Part shown: positions 19,261-28,624 of the stretch, piece after piece
Layout of the letters: each line of letters opens with the position of its first letter
Numbering within the stretch: position 1 is the first letter of the stretch
Source of the DNA: Bacteroidota bacterium
GTDB lineage: Bacteria > Bacteroidota > Bacteroidia > Bacteroidales > GCA-2711565
Direction: 5' to 3'
Assembly: GCA_018816945.1 (NCBI GenBank)
Contig: JAHIVC010000099.1
Coordinates: forward strand, 440,554-504,553
Length of the DNA: 64,000 bases
Position numbers and translations under genes: made by a program
The notes under the pieces: model-generated
The model's input: only the letters and a program-made list of their open reading frames with translations
Databases searched by the model: none
What the model was told of the DNA's origin: nothing

Positions 19261-20557
19261 TTTATTAATAATTTCGTCCTTTTCTGCGATTAATGCTCAA
19301 ACTGTATATGGGCTAAAAGATTGCATTGGAATCGGGTTAGAAAGAAATTTTTCTTTACGTGTTGCCCGTAATAGCGAAACTATTACAAAAAATAATAATA
19401 CAAGGGGGAATGCAGGCTATTTGCCAACATTGGATTTTAGCAGCAGATATAGTGGGACTCTCAACAATACAACTTCAAATCCGGTTGAAGGGGAACAAAC
19501 AAAAACAAAGGGTATAAATAATACGACTACAAATGCTGCATTAGCTATGGGTTGGACTATTTTCGATGGGTTCAATGTTCAAACCACATATAAAAAGCTG
19601 GGTGAATTGGAACAACTCGGGGCTTTAAATACTCAAATGTCAGCAGAAAACTTGATTGCCAATATTATTTCTGGATATTATAATTATATCCAGCAGGTTC
19701 AGATGCTGAACAACATGAAGTACGCGATGGAACTTTCAAAAGAACGTTTAAGGATTGATGAGGAAAGATACCTTCTAGGTTCCAGTTCAAAACTACAGGT
19801 TTTGCAATCGCGTGTTTATTTAAATGCCGACAGTTCAAAACTTTCTAAACAATTTGAGATAGTAAGAACAGTCCAAATTGGATTAAACGAACTTATGGCC
19901 GTTGAGGATTTAGGCACTGAATTTATAACAAAAGATGCCTCTATTGAAGTAATACAACTGTTTATGTACGAAAAATTGTTAGAAGAAACTCTGATGCGCA
20001 ATACCAGTCTTTTAATTGCATCGAAAAATAAGGTAGTTTCTGAATATGATTATAAGCTGATAGAATCAAGGTCATATCCATATCTGAATTTATCATCCGG
20101 ATATAGTTATAATTTGAATACTTATTCAAATAGCACAAATAAGAATCAAATTACCAATGGTATGAATTATGGTTTGACACTTGGGTTGAATTTGTTTGAT
20201 GGATTTAATCAGAGAAGAAGCTTGAATAACTCTTCGATAGAAATTCAAAATAAAGAATTGAAGTATGCAGAAGTTGAGCAGGGTGTAAAAGCTGATCTGA
20301 TTAGTATTTACAATGCCTATATTAATAATCTGAGACTTATAAATTTAGAAGAGCAAAACGTTCAAACCGCTTCCGAGAATCTTGATATCGCATTGGAAAG
20401 TTATAAGCTTGGAAGTCTTTCAGGACTAGAGCTTCGTGAGGTTCAGAAGAGCCTTCTGGATGCTAAGGACAGATTATTTTCTATTCATTATCAGGCTAAA
20501 CTTGCGGAGATCTCATTACAACTCATTTCTGGTAATATTATGGCTTATTACGAATAA
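19241..20557 (+). CDS. TolC-family outer-membrane efflux protein
   Basis: This 438-residue protein has a signal peptide (MRLIYLSLLIISSFSAINA) and two copies of the outer-membrane efflux repeat. Long alpha-helical segments occur around SKERLRIDEERYLLGSSSKLQVLQSR and again around ASENLDIALESYKLGSLSGLELREVQKSLLDAKDR. I chose ATG 19241, which gives a proper signal peptide; an upstream in-frame ATG at 19220 would add seven mostly polar residues inside the pump gene. The gene completes the tripartite efflux operon and is followed by a strong terminator. Confidence 0.93.
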   Translation: MRLIYLSLLIISSFSAINAQTVYGLKDCIGIGLERNFSLRVARNSETITKNNNTRGNAGYLPTLDFSSRYSGTLNNTTSNPVEGEQTKTKGINNTTTNAALAMGWTIFDGFNVQTTYKKLGELEQLGALNTQMSAENLIANIISGYYNYIQQVQMLNNMKYAMELSKERLRIDEERYLLGSSSKLQVLQSRVYLNADSSKLSKQFEIVRTVQIGLNELMAVEDLGTEFITKDASIEVIQLFMYEKLLEETLMRNTSLLIASKNKVVSEYDYKLIESRSYPYLNLSSGYSYNLNTYSNSTNKNQITNGMNYGLTLGLNLFDGFNQRRSLNNSSIEIQNKELKYAEVEQGVKADLISIYNAYINNLRLINLEEQNVQTASENLDIALESYKLGSLSGLELREVQKSLLDAKDRLFSIHYQAKLAEISLQLISGNIMAYYE

Positions 20558-20578
20558 GCCAGTTTTCTGATCGTATAA

Positions 20579-20619
20579 GGGACGCCATCCGCCAATTGGC
20601 GGATGGCGTCCCTTTTTTT
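20579..20619 (+). terminator. Rho-independent terminator of RND operon
   Basis: A perfect 15-bp arm, GGGACGCCATCCGCC, pairs with GGCGGATGGCGTCCC across a four-base AATT loop and is followed by seven T. It begins 21 nt after the TolC stop. The stem core CCGCC/GGCGG also belongs to the palindrome family seen in the 58-60 kb region. Confidence 0.9.
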
Positions 20620-20683
20620 CTGATCAATTTGGCATTTTGATACATCCCGCTAATGCATGATACTTAATTCCCAATTTATTTCA

Positions 20684-20726
20684 CACCCTGAGTGTCCCGA
20701 TTTTTATCGGGACATATCGAAGGGTG
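20684..20726. repeat. REP-like palindrome, CACCCTGAGTG family
   Basis: CACCCTGAGTG, an inner stem TCCCGAT/ATCGGGA and the closing arm CGAAGGGTG form a nested hairpin. The same outer arms recur three times at 58553-58786. It lies just 3' of the convergent hydrolase gene and may also end its transcript. Confidence 0.75.
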
Positions 20727-20729
20727 CTT

Positions 20730-23303
20730 TTAATTCCCTTTCCGAAACCCTATTTCATCTAAAATAATTATGGCTTTTGTGGTTTTATTGAAAATAAATT
20801 TGATCTGCTCCAGATTTTCAATTGAGATTTCTGGATTTTTTAATTTAAATAATTCCATCGGTATAGTAACAGTTTGCAATACTGGTTCGCTGGATTTGCC
20901 AAATTCCTTCTCAAATTTTTTGTACCTGGTATATACGATCTCAAGAGGAGGCATGATTGAAATAATTTCGGAAACCGGAATTGATGAAACATGGCCATCT
21001 GTATCTCTTAACTCAATCGTGAAATCGACAGGAATTTTAGCCTTGTCTTTTTCATCATCTTTCTTTTTATCCGTTTTCTTGTCATTTTTCTCATCCTTGT
21101 TTTTGTTCACATTTTTATTTTTGTCCTGGTTCTCATTGGTATTCTCATTCTCCTTTTCAGCTTCATCACTGTTGTTCTCATCATTGAACGACCAGTTTTC
21201 TTTTTCTTCGGCTGTATCCAAACTATCATGTTTAGGCACTTTTTCATCAAGCTGGGCAACAGAAAATATCATTGTTAAATCTGAACTCTTCAATATTTCG
21301 AGTTGAGCTGTTTTCGGTAATTTTAATGAATAAAAAGGATAAGTTTTGTTTGAATCGCAAGCATTTGGCTCTTGTATAGTATCCGTTTCAAGAACGATTG
21401 AGCTTGAATCAGAATTGATAGAATCCTTTTTAATTTCAGGGTTTTCCCAGCCCAGAAATACGGTTTTATTTTGACGAAGCCCGCTTCCTTTCCTGAAACC
21501 AAGATCTTTCTCTTTCCAAATCCTTAATTCTTCACCCAGAAGTCCGCCACCCTTCATGGTTGTTGTGGTTACATCGATGTCTTCATCATAGTCAGCAATA
21601 ATCGTTGTTTCTGAATCCTCAAAACGATTAATGTAAAGCGTTTCAGGCAACCACTTTTCGGCATTGCGGTAATCTTTAAATATTGGGAGGTACGACTGAT
21701 TTCCTTTTAAGGTCATTTCCAGAAAGGCACCCATGTAAACCTTGGCAATTTGCCTTTGTTGTTCTCCTTCTAGCAATGCTTTGGTGTTCAGGATCAATGC
21801 GCCTGGCATGCCACTATCATGATTTCCCCAAACGGTGTTGAATTGCCCGTGATTGGCCCGGTAGATGTAAATCGAAGTTTTGAATTTATAAGTCCCATCA
21901 TCAAATTTTATTCTCTTAAATTGCTTGTCACCTGAAAAGGAAGAAACATCCGAATCATGAGATCCATGAAAGAGTAAATAGTTAATGTTTTTAAGTGGAG
22001 TAGGTTGATCTGATGGTTGATACTGTCCATCAACAGGTGCAATGGCAATAATTGATTTAATGTTAAAATTGAAATCGAATTTAACCTTCGCATCATCCGG
22101 ATAATGAGATAAATTATTAAATGAGGCAGCAATAGCAACAGCTTCTCCACCTCTCGAATGTCCGATCAACGAAATATTATCCATATCAACCTTGTCATAG
22201 AAGGGATTTTCCGGATTTTTTACCCATTCTCTCCAAACCGATAAATGCTTCAGTAGAACCCAACCCCGTGCATCGCTTTCGGTTTTATAGTTTTGGGTCC
22301 AATCGCCATTTAAAAAGTTTTCATCCACCGAAACAAATATATAGCCCTTACTTGCTAAAAATTCGCCCAAATAGGCATAGCCCGGATCGGAATATTCGCG
22401 CATACTATGGTTCCCATGTACGATCAAAACCAAGGGGAATTTCCCTTCTGCATCCGGAAACCAGATCCTTCCGTTAATTGGGAATTTGGTTCGGTTGAAC
22501 CCCCAGAATTTCAACCTAAGTTTATTAAATCGTCCACTCAATTTATTTACAAATGGTTTGGCATTTACACTTTCCGTAATGATTTGGGCCTCCTTTCCGA
22601 AAATATCCCGTCTATCTTTTCCGCTTCCATAACTGGTGGTTTTTACCTCATATTCTCCATTGAGTGAAGGATTGGCAACGTTTTGAAGTTCCCTTGACTG
22701 ATATTTGTATTTATCAACTTTAATAAGACCTTTTTCGGTACCTGTTTTTCCGATCCAAATAATAAAAACAACAATGCTTGCAAAAGAAATAAGAAAAGCT
22801 ACAAGGACAAACACTTTACTTAGTACTTTGATTTTTCTAAAACCGCCAAAGAAAAATGCATAAATTGAACCTCCCAAAAGGGCAAAAGACAAATACACCC
22901 ATACAATGAATGGAAGTGCATTCACTGAAGATTCTGAAAAAAGTATCAGTGTAATAAATCCTGCGATAAATAAACCGCCATATTTTATTGGTATTTTTGA
23001 TACAATTTTTAAAACGAACCTGATACCTAAAGTTAGAAGTGCCAGGCAAAGCGCACCAATTACAATTCCGATGGTAATGTCAAAAAGAATCCCTACACCT
23101 GATTTAAGGGTAATTGCAGCCAGATATCCCAGATAAACAATAATTGCGAAAAATATGGACGCGACTGCACCCTTTTGCGTGTTCAATGATGGTCCATTCT
23201 TGACCAGCCATTTTTGAAATTTTGTAAAAATTCGTTTAATAAAACTCCAAAATTTCTTAGCTATTTTCCTGATTTTTTTAAAAAGTTTACGAACGCTTTG
23301 CAT
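20730..23303 (-). CDS. Large membrane-anchored alpha/beta hydrolase
   Basis: This 857-residue protein has a basic N-terminus and about five hydrophobic helices between residues 45 and 190. An alpha/beta hydrolase domain follows: LVLIVHGNHSMREY, ASKGYIFVSVDENFLNG and the nucleophile elbow ISLIGHSRGGEAV (Ser near residue 381), with candidate acid and base in FHGSHDSDV and RANHGQF. A later segment contains an extremely charged Asn/Lys/Glu/Asp linker near residues 708-755, followed by a beta-rich tail. The catalytic domain resembles chlorophyllase/cutinase-like esterases, but the substrate is unknown. It is leftward, 35 nt past the module C kinase stop, and could be read through from that operon. 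Confidence 0.8.
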   Translation of the reverse strand: MQSVRKLFKKIRKIAKKFWSFIKRIFTKFQKWLVKNGPSLNTQKGAVASIFFAIIVYLGYLAAITLKSGVGILFDITIGIVIGALCLALLTLGIRFVLKIVSKIPIKYGGLFIAGFITLILFSESSVNALPFIVWVYLSFALLGGSIYAFFFGGFRKIKVLSKVFVLVAFLISFASIVVFIIWIGKTGTEKGLIKVDKYKYQSRELQNVANPSLNGEYEVKTTSYGSGKDRRDIFGKEAQIITESVNAKPFVNKLSGRFNKLRLKFWGFNRTKFPINGRIWFPDAEGKFPLVLIVHGNHSMREYSDPGYAYLGEFLASKGYIFVSVDENFLNGDWTQNYKTESDARGWVLLKHLSVWREWVKNPENPFYDKVDMDNISLIGHSRGGEAVAIAASFNNLSHYPDDAKVKFDFNFNIKSIIAIAPVDGQYQPSDQPTPLKNINYLLFHGSHDSDVSSFSGDKQFKRIKFDDGTYKFKTSIYIYRANHGQFNTVWGNHDSGMPGALILNTKALLEGEQQRQIAKVYMGAFLEMTLKGNQSYLPIFKDYRNAEKWLPETLYINRFEDSETTIIADYDEDIDVTTTTMKGGGLLGEELRIWKEKDLGFRKGSGLRQNKTVFLGWENPEIKKDSINSDSSSIVLETDTIQEPNACDSNKTYPFYSLKLPKTAQLEILKSSDLTMIFSVAQLDEKVPKHDSLDTAEEKENWSFNDENNSDEAEKENENTNENQDKNKNVNKNKDEKNDKKTDKKKDDEKDKAKIPVDFTIELRDTDGHVSSIPVSEIISIMPPLEIVYTRYKKFEKEFGKSSEPVLQTVTIPMELFKLKNPEISIENLEQIKFIFNKTTKAIIILDEIGFRKGN

Positions 23304-23338
23304 ATTGAGATTTTTTTAATTGCTATAAATTTAACGAT

Positions 23339-24676
23339 TTAGAACTTAAGCGTGAATGTACTTCCAACATCTTTTTTTGATTCGACCGAAATGGAGCCTT
23401 TGTGCAATCGCATGATTTGGCGAGAAAAACTCAACCCAATCCCGCTTCCTTTTTCTTTAGTGGAGAAAAATGGGATAAAAATCTGGTCGATGATTTCATC
23501 ATCAATTCCTTGTCCGTTATCGGTTACTGTGATGATGGTATTTTGTTCTTTAAGTTTAGCGCTTAAAATAATTTTGGCTGGTTCAGTTTTCGATGTAAAA
23601 TATATGGAATTGTTGATCAGGTTAATAAGCACTTGTTCAATTAGTTTTTGATCGGCAAGAATTTTCAAATCATTTTCCACAAAAGCCTTGAATTGTATGT
23701 TTTTTTGATTGAATTCTTCTGCAAAAAGAGTTTCCATAGTTTCAAAAAGCTGACTGATTTTTAGTTCTTTAAATTGAGGAGCAGGAATTTGCATCGACGA
23801 GCGGTAATCTTCTACAAATGATGACAGGCCTTTACTTCGGCTTTGAATAACCTTCAGCCCTTGAAGTAAATCTTTGAAGTTTTCCTTCCCAAATCCTGAA
23901 GATTGATTCTTGTTTCTTTCAATATTATTGATTAACCCGGAAGAAAGTAAAGTAATAGGACTAACCGAATTTAAAATCTCATGTGTCATTACCCTAATCA
24001 ATCCTTGCCAGGCTTCCATTTCGCCTTGTTCTATTTCATTCCGGATATCCTGGATGGACACAAGTATAATGGTTTTTTTATCGATTTTGAAATTTGTGGC
24101 ATGAAAAGATAATTGCTTTAAATCGTGGCCAATTTTAAGTTTTATAAGTTCAGGCGTATTTGGCTTAAGCTTTTTTAAAGTTTCATCAAATCCGGATTTA
24201 ATTTTATTTAATGCCTCGATGTTTATAAATACCGGAAGACCTAGCAATTCATTGGCAGCCTTGTTGCATAGATGGATATGACCATTTTCGTCAAAGGCAA
24301 TAATTCCAACCCCAATGTGCTGGATGGTTGCCTGAAAAAATTGATATTCAGTTTCTTTTTCAGCCTTAATTTTACCAAAGGCATTAATTACCTCTTCGAA
24401 ACTTTGATAAAGCTCGTTAAACGGACTTTTAGCATCTTTATTAAACTTTATCGTTGTATCGCTATATTTGATGGATTGAAGAAAACGGTTCAATTCACGA
24501 TTGATTTTCTGAACGTATCTGATTAATAATATAATTTGAATAAACCATAATAGGATTAACGAATACCTTGTAATTAACATGTATTCCATCGAATAAGTCC
24601 AAACAAATAAACTGGTATTGAATCCGATCAAAACTACCTGTAGGATGATCGAAAAGTTAAAACGATTAAAGGTCAT
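23339..24676 (-). CDS. Sensor histidine kinase, short-loop two-helix membrane type (module C)
   Basis: This 445-residue kinase is built like its paralogues. Two N-terminal helices are joined by a short loop (about YSMEYMLITR). The PAS-like region contains VGIIAFDENGHIHLCN. HisKA carries the His in MTHEILNSVSPITLLS, and the ATPase domain has NLINNSIYFT, DNGQGID and GSGIGLSFSRQIM. The N box reads IYFT rather than the IQAL/IDAL of the others. The ATG overlaps the regulator gene by 11 nt. Confidence 0.93.
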   Translation of the reverse strand: MTFNRFNFSIILQVVLIGFNTSLFVWTYSMEYMLITRYSLILLWFIQIILLIRYVQKINRELNRFLQSIKYSDTTIKFNKDAKSPFNELYQSFEEVINAFGKIKAEKETEYQFFQATIQHIGVGIIAFDENGHIHLCNKAANELLGLPVFINIEALNKIKSGFDETLKKLKPNTPELIKLKIGHDLKQLSFHATNFKIDKKTIILVSIQDIRNEIEQGEMEAWQGLIRVMTHEILNSVSPITLLSSGLINNIERNKNQSSGFGKENFKDLLQGLKVIQSRSKGLSSFVEDYRSSMQIPAPQFKELKISQLFETMETLFAEEFNQKNIQFKAFVENDLKILADQKLIEQVLINLINNSIYFTSKTEPAKIILSAKLKEQNTIITVTDNGQGIDDEIIDQIFIPFFSTKEKGSGIGLSFSRQIMRLHKGSISVESKKDVGSTFTLKF

Positions 24677-26036
24677 ATTTTTTCATTTTATCGTAAAGAG
24701 TAGAGCGGTTAATACCAAGTTCTTTTGCCGTGAGGCTCATATTTCCTTTAAATTTTTGAATCGCTTTTAAAATTATTTGCTTTTCATTTTCAGCCAAATT
24801 CAGAGATTCAACATCCATGTTTTTAGAAGTTGTTTTCCCACTAAATGATAAATCGTTGGCCATAATCTGTTCCGCTTCTGTCATAATTACTGCCTTTTCA
24901 ATGGTATGCTGAAGCTCTCTGATATTTCCGAACCAGGAATGTTTTTTCAATTTTTCAATGGCTGCTTTGCTGATCGAAATTGGTTTATTTTTATATTTCT
25001 GCGCATAGAGGTTTAGAAAATGGAGGGTCAAGTTTTCTATATCAGCGGAACGTTCGCGTAAAGGCGGAATCTCAATTTGAATGGTATTGATGCGATACAG
25101 CAAATCTTCGCGAAAGCTATTTTCGTCAAGCATTTTATAGAGGTCCTTGTTGGTGGCACAAATAAGACGGATATCAATCGGAATTGTTACAGATGATCCC
25201 ACCCTTGTAATTTCCCGGTTTTGAATAACCGAAAGCAATTTGGATTGCAGATGAAGCGGTAAGTTACCGATTTCATCCAAAAACAAGGTCCCTCCGGATG
25301 CAATTTCAAATCTCCCCGTCCTGTCTTCATTTGCATCTGTAAACGCACCTTTTATATGTCCAAATAATTCTGATTCGAATAAACTTTCGCTAATAGCTCC
25401 CAAATCAATACTCACGAAAATCCCGTCTTTTCTTTTTGAAAGTTGATGAATTTCACGGGCGATTACTTCCTTGCCTGTGCCGTTTTCACCTAAAAGTAAA
25501 ATGCTTGCTTCGGTTGCCGAAATTTTTTTAATGGTTTCGATTACTTTCAGCGTTGAGGGAGAGGACCCATGAATAAAATGAAACTTTTCTTGAATGCCTT
25601 CGGTCAGGTGCTTTTGTTTTGATTTTAACTGACTGATTTCCTGTTTTGATCTTCGCAATTTATAGGCTGCCATCACCGTGGATAGAATTTTCTTTTCATC
25701 CCAAGATTTTTGGATGAAATCAGCAGCACCTTCTTTTATGGCTTTTACCGCTAATTCAACATCGCTATATGCAGTAATGAAAACGATGCAGGCATTCGAA
25801 TCAATTTTTAAGATTTCATTCATCCAGAAAAAGCCCTCGTTCCCAGAATTAATTCCAGCCGAAAAATTCATATCCAAAAGGATAATATCAAAATTATCTT
25901 TAACTAAAACAGGGATCAGATTTGGATTTTTTTCCGTTACAATTTTTGAAAAATGAGGAGCCAGAAAAACCTTCAGTGCCAATAACATTTCCTCATTGTC
26001 GTCAATAATTAAAATGTTCCCATGTTTATTCTCCAT
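24666..26036 (-). CDS. Sigma-54-dependent response regulator, NtrC family (module C)
   Basis: This 456-residue activator has a receiver with D55 in ILLDMNF and T in ITAYSD. The conserved Lys is followed by Ser (IQKSW), where the paralogues and most receivers have Pro. The AAA+ domain has GENGTGKE, the contact loop GAFTDA, GTLFLDEIGN and FREDLLYRINT. The C-terminal Fis helix-turn-helix is MSLTAKELGINRSTLYDKMKKY. It heads the leftward operon with the kinase. A near-match -7 box (minus-strand TACCTTTA, 26059-26066) lies about 22 nt upstream. It probably acts on the sites at 26077-26114. Confidence 0.94.
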   Translation of the reverse strand: MENKHGNILIIDDNEEMLLALKVFLAPHFSKIVTEKNPNLIPVLVKDNFDIILLDMNFSAGINSGNEGFFWMNEILKIDSNACIVFITAYSDVELAVKAIKEGAADFIQKSWDEKKILSTVMAAYKLRRSKQEISQLKSKQKHLTEGIQEKFHFIHGSSPSTLKVIETIKKISATEASILLLGENGTGKEVIAREIHQLSKRKDGIFVSIDLGAISESLFESELFGHIKGAFTDANEDRTGRFEIASGGTLFLDEIGNLPLHLQSKLLSVIQNREITRVGSSVTIPIDIRLICATNKDLYKMLDENSFREDLLYRINTIQIEIPPLRERSADIENLTLHFLNLYAQKYKNKPISISKAAIEKLKKHSWFGNIRELQHTIEKAVIMTEAEQIMANDLSFSGKTTSKNMDVESLNLAENEKQIILKAIQKFKGNMSLTAKELGINRSTLYDKMKKYDL

Positions 26037-26076
26037 ATTTAGATTTAAATTTACATGTTAAAGGTATAAAATAATC

Positions 26077-26114
26077 TGTCGGAAAAACAAACACAAGTGT
26101 TGGAATATCCAACA
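26077..26114 (+). promoter_or_regulatory. Paired 17-bp activator sites (candidate UAS), module C
   Basis: TGTCGGAAAAACAAACA (26077-26093) and the perfect palindrome TGTTGGA-ATA-TCCAACA (26098-26114) match at 13 of 17 positions and start 21 bp apart. The pair ends 55 bp before the GG of the sigma-54-type promoter, the same distance as in module B. Confidence 0.6.
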
Positions 26115-26166
26115 AAAAATATTGAGTTTATAAATGCAAATATCAGAAAGACAGCAACTAATGAAT

Positions 26167-26183
26167 TTGGCATGGGTATTGGG
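26167..26183 (+). promoter_or_regulatory. Sigma-54-type promoter for permease (module C)
   Basis: TTGGCATGGGTATTGGG shows GG-N10-GG spacing with a strong -24 box (TTGGCATG) and TTGG in place of TTGC. It lies 45 nt upstream of the permease ATG. Confidence 0.58.
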
Positions 26184-26227
26184 TAGTTATTTTACAAATA
26201 AAATCAGACAAAAACAGAACACATATT

Positions 26228-28624
26228 ATGATAAGTAACTATTTAAAAACCGCTTTTAGAAACTTGCTTCGTAATAAAGTATTTTCTTCAATTAATATTT
26301 TTGGACTTGCAATTGGCATGGCAGCGTGCTTGCTTATCATGCTTTGGATACAAAATGAATTGACCTTTGATATATTTCATAAAAGCAAGGATAAAATGTA
26401 TCGCATCATGACTTATGGTAAAGATCAGGTTTCTTCTACAGTACCAGCGCCCCTGGGGATGCAGGTTGCCAAAACGATGCCCGAAATTGAAAAAGCTACC
26501 TTATTTGAGGGCATTAGTGATTTGATGTTTCAGTATGGCGATAAAGGCTTTTATCAGGATGGTGGCATTTTAGCAGATAGCTCATTTTTCAATTTTTTCG
26601 ATTTTGAATTTATTGAAGGAAGTTCCAAGCACGTATTCTCAAGTGGCAATGAAATTGTAATTAATGAAGAGATTGCCCATAAATTGTTTGGGGATGAACA
26701 GGCACTGAACAAAGTTATTGAGATTGGGGGAGAGGAGCAAGTGAAAGTGGTAGGAGTTATTAAAAAAGTGCCTGATAATTCTTCGATCATTTTTAAATAT
26801 ATGGTTCCTTTTGATTACTCGAATTTGAATAGGGGTAGTTATAGCTGGGGCCGTTTTATGTTTGCTACTTTTATACAGTTAAATGAACAGGCCAATATTG
26901 ATTCGGTTGCAGTTCGTTTAACAAGATTAGCTACCGAAGCAAAATGCCCCCAGGTATTGCAATATGGATTTGCATTTAAAATCCAGGAGTTTTCAAAAGT
27001 TCATTTAGATGGTTCGAGAGAGGGTGGCAACGATTGGTCTTATTACAATCTTACCGATCGTAAATATGTGATTGCATTTAGCGTGATAGCGCTGTTTATC
27101 CTCATCAATGCATGTTTTAATTATATTAACTTATCAACGGTTAGAAGCGAAAGAAGGTCGAAAGAAGTGGGTATTCGTAAAGTTATCGGTGCTCATTTTC
27201 AAAATCTGTTCAAGCAATTTATTGGTGAATCATTGTTGGTTAGTTTTATCTCAACGGTATTGGCTTTAATTTTACTTGAGTTAGCGCGATCAATTTTTAG
27301 TGATTTAACCAGCAAACTCCTGATCATTGAATACACTAGTTTTAATTTTATTGGAAGTGTTCTTTTTCTTTTCATTGTTACCGGACTATTTGCAGGCAGT
27401 TATCCGGCGCTAATGATGTCCTCATTTAGTCCGATGAGTATTTTACGAAAATCCTCAGCAAAAAGAGGATCCGGAGTGTTCCGAAATATACTTGTCATCA
27501 TTCAGTTTTTTGTTGCTTCAGTCCTGATTATCGGATCGGTCATTATCATGAGGCAGTTGCATTTTATCGAGAAAAAAGATATTGGGTTTAGCCCCGAAAA
27601 TATTGTGATTATCCCGATGAAAGAGAATCTTGCTAATAACTATAAGTTTATAAAGTCGAACCTTTTGCTGGATCCAAACATCGTTTCTGTTACAGCTTCC
27701 GATTATTTGTGGGCCACTAATGAGAATAGCTGTGCGGGCTGCTTTTCATGGGATGGTTTTGATTGGGATAACCCCATTAATTTCCATTTGCCTGAGGTCG
27801 ATTTTGATTACTTCAAAACCCTCGGCATCAAGGTTTTGGAGGGAAGGGATTTTTCGAGCACTATTTCATCCGATTCTACCTTGGCATTTATGGTGAATGA
27901 AACAGCTGCAAAATTAATTGGGAAAGAAAGCCCGGTTGGAATGTCGGCAAAATTTGGATATTCTGCTGCCGGCCTTAAAAGTGTTCAGATTATTGGGGTA
28001 TTTCCGGATTTTAATTATGGATCATTAGAAAGAAAAATTGAAGCCCAAGCGGTTAGGATACTAAGTAATCCGGAAGAAATTGGCCGAAATGGGGTGATGC
28101 TTGTTAGAATTAATGATGCTAATGTTGATGCCGCCATAAAAGTGCTTGAGAAAGAATGGAATGCAGTAAATCATCTGATCCCGTTTGAGTATCATTTTTT
28201 GACTCAAATTTATGATGAGCTCTATAAAAACGATCAGGATATGGCTCGATTGGTAATTTATTTTACCCTGTTTTCTATCCTCATAGCTTGCCTTGGAATA
28301 CTTGGGATGACGATATTCGTTACCGAAAGAAAAACAAAAGAAATTGGAATTAGAAAAGTAAACGGAGCCAGCCTTAGTCAATTGATTTGGGCCATCATTG
28401 GGCGATTTATGATATGGATTACGATTGCATTTTTTATTGCGGTTCCGGTTAGTTACCTGCTTATGGAAGAAGTTTTAAAAAGATACTCGTATCGGATAAG
28501 CATCGGGATTCAGGATTATCTATTTGCAATTTTAATTGTGGTTTTGGTTAGTTTAAGCTCAAGTATTTATCAGGCTTACAAAGCAGCAACTTCAAATCCG
28601 GTTGATGCTTTGCAGGTTGATTAA
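26228..28624 (+). CDS. FtsX-like/MacB-type ABC permease (module C)
   Basis: This 798-residue permease has the standard layout: helix 1 at about 20-40, a periplasmic domain, an FtsX block with KEVGIRKVIGAHFQNLFKQF, a second periplasmic domain after a helix near residue 425, and a final FtsX block with KEIGIRKVNGAS. Its tail, NPVDALQVD, departs slightly from the usual NPVDSLKYE. The second periplasmic domain contains an unusual Cys pair in ENSCAGCFSWDG (CAGC), which could form a disulfide or bind a ligand. It stands alone on its transcript and its stop overlaps the convergent module D kinase stop by four bases. Confidence 0.93.
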   Translation: MISNYLKTAFRNLLRNKVFSSINIFGLAIGMAACLLIMLWIQNELTFDIFHKSKDKMYRIMTYGKDQVSSTVPAPLGMQVAKTMPEIEKATLFEGISDLMFQYGDKGFYQDGGILADSSFFNFFDFEFIEGSSKHVFSSGNEIVINEEIAHKLFGDEQALNKVIEIGGEEQVKVVGVIKKVPDNSSIIFKYMVPFDYSNLNRGSYSWGRFMFATFIQLNEQANIDSVAVRLTRLATEAKCPQVLQYGFAFKIQEFSKVHLDGSREGGNDWSYYNLTDRKYVIAFSVIALFILINACFNYINLSTVRSERRSKEVGIRKVIGAHFQNLFKQFIGESLLVSFISTVLALILLELARSIFSDLTSKLLIIEYTSFNFIGSVLFLFIVTGLFAGSYPALMMSSFSPMSILRKSSAKRGSGVFRNILVIIQFFVASVLIIGSVIIMRQLHFIEKKDIGFSPENIVIIPMKENLANNYKFIKSNLLLDPNIVSVTASDYLWATNENSCAGCFSWDGFDWDNPINFHLPEVDFDYFKTLGIKVLEGRDFSSTISSDSTLAFMVNETAAKLIGKESPVGMSAKFGYSAAGLKSVQIIGVFPDFNYGSLERKIEAQAVRILSNPEEIGRNGVMLVRINDANVDAAIKVLEKEWNAVNHLIPFEYHFLTQIYDELYKNDQDMARLVIYFTLFSILIACLGILGMTIFVTERKTKEIGIRKVNGASLSQLIWAIIGRFMIWITIAFFIAVPVSYLLMEEVLKRYSYRISIGIQDYLFAILIVVLVSLSSSIYQAYKAATSNPVDALQVD

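Noticed and set aside
20770-21306. Long plus-strand frame of 178 codons opposite the hydrolase
   Set aside because: It is antisense to the low-complexity charged linker and beta-rich tail, giving a Ser/Phe-rich product with no domain; it is a composition shadow.
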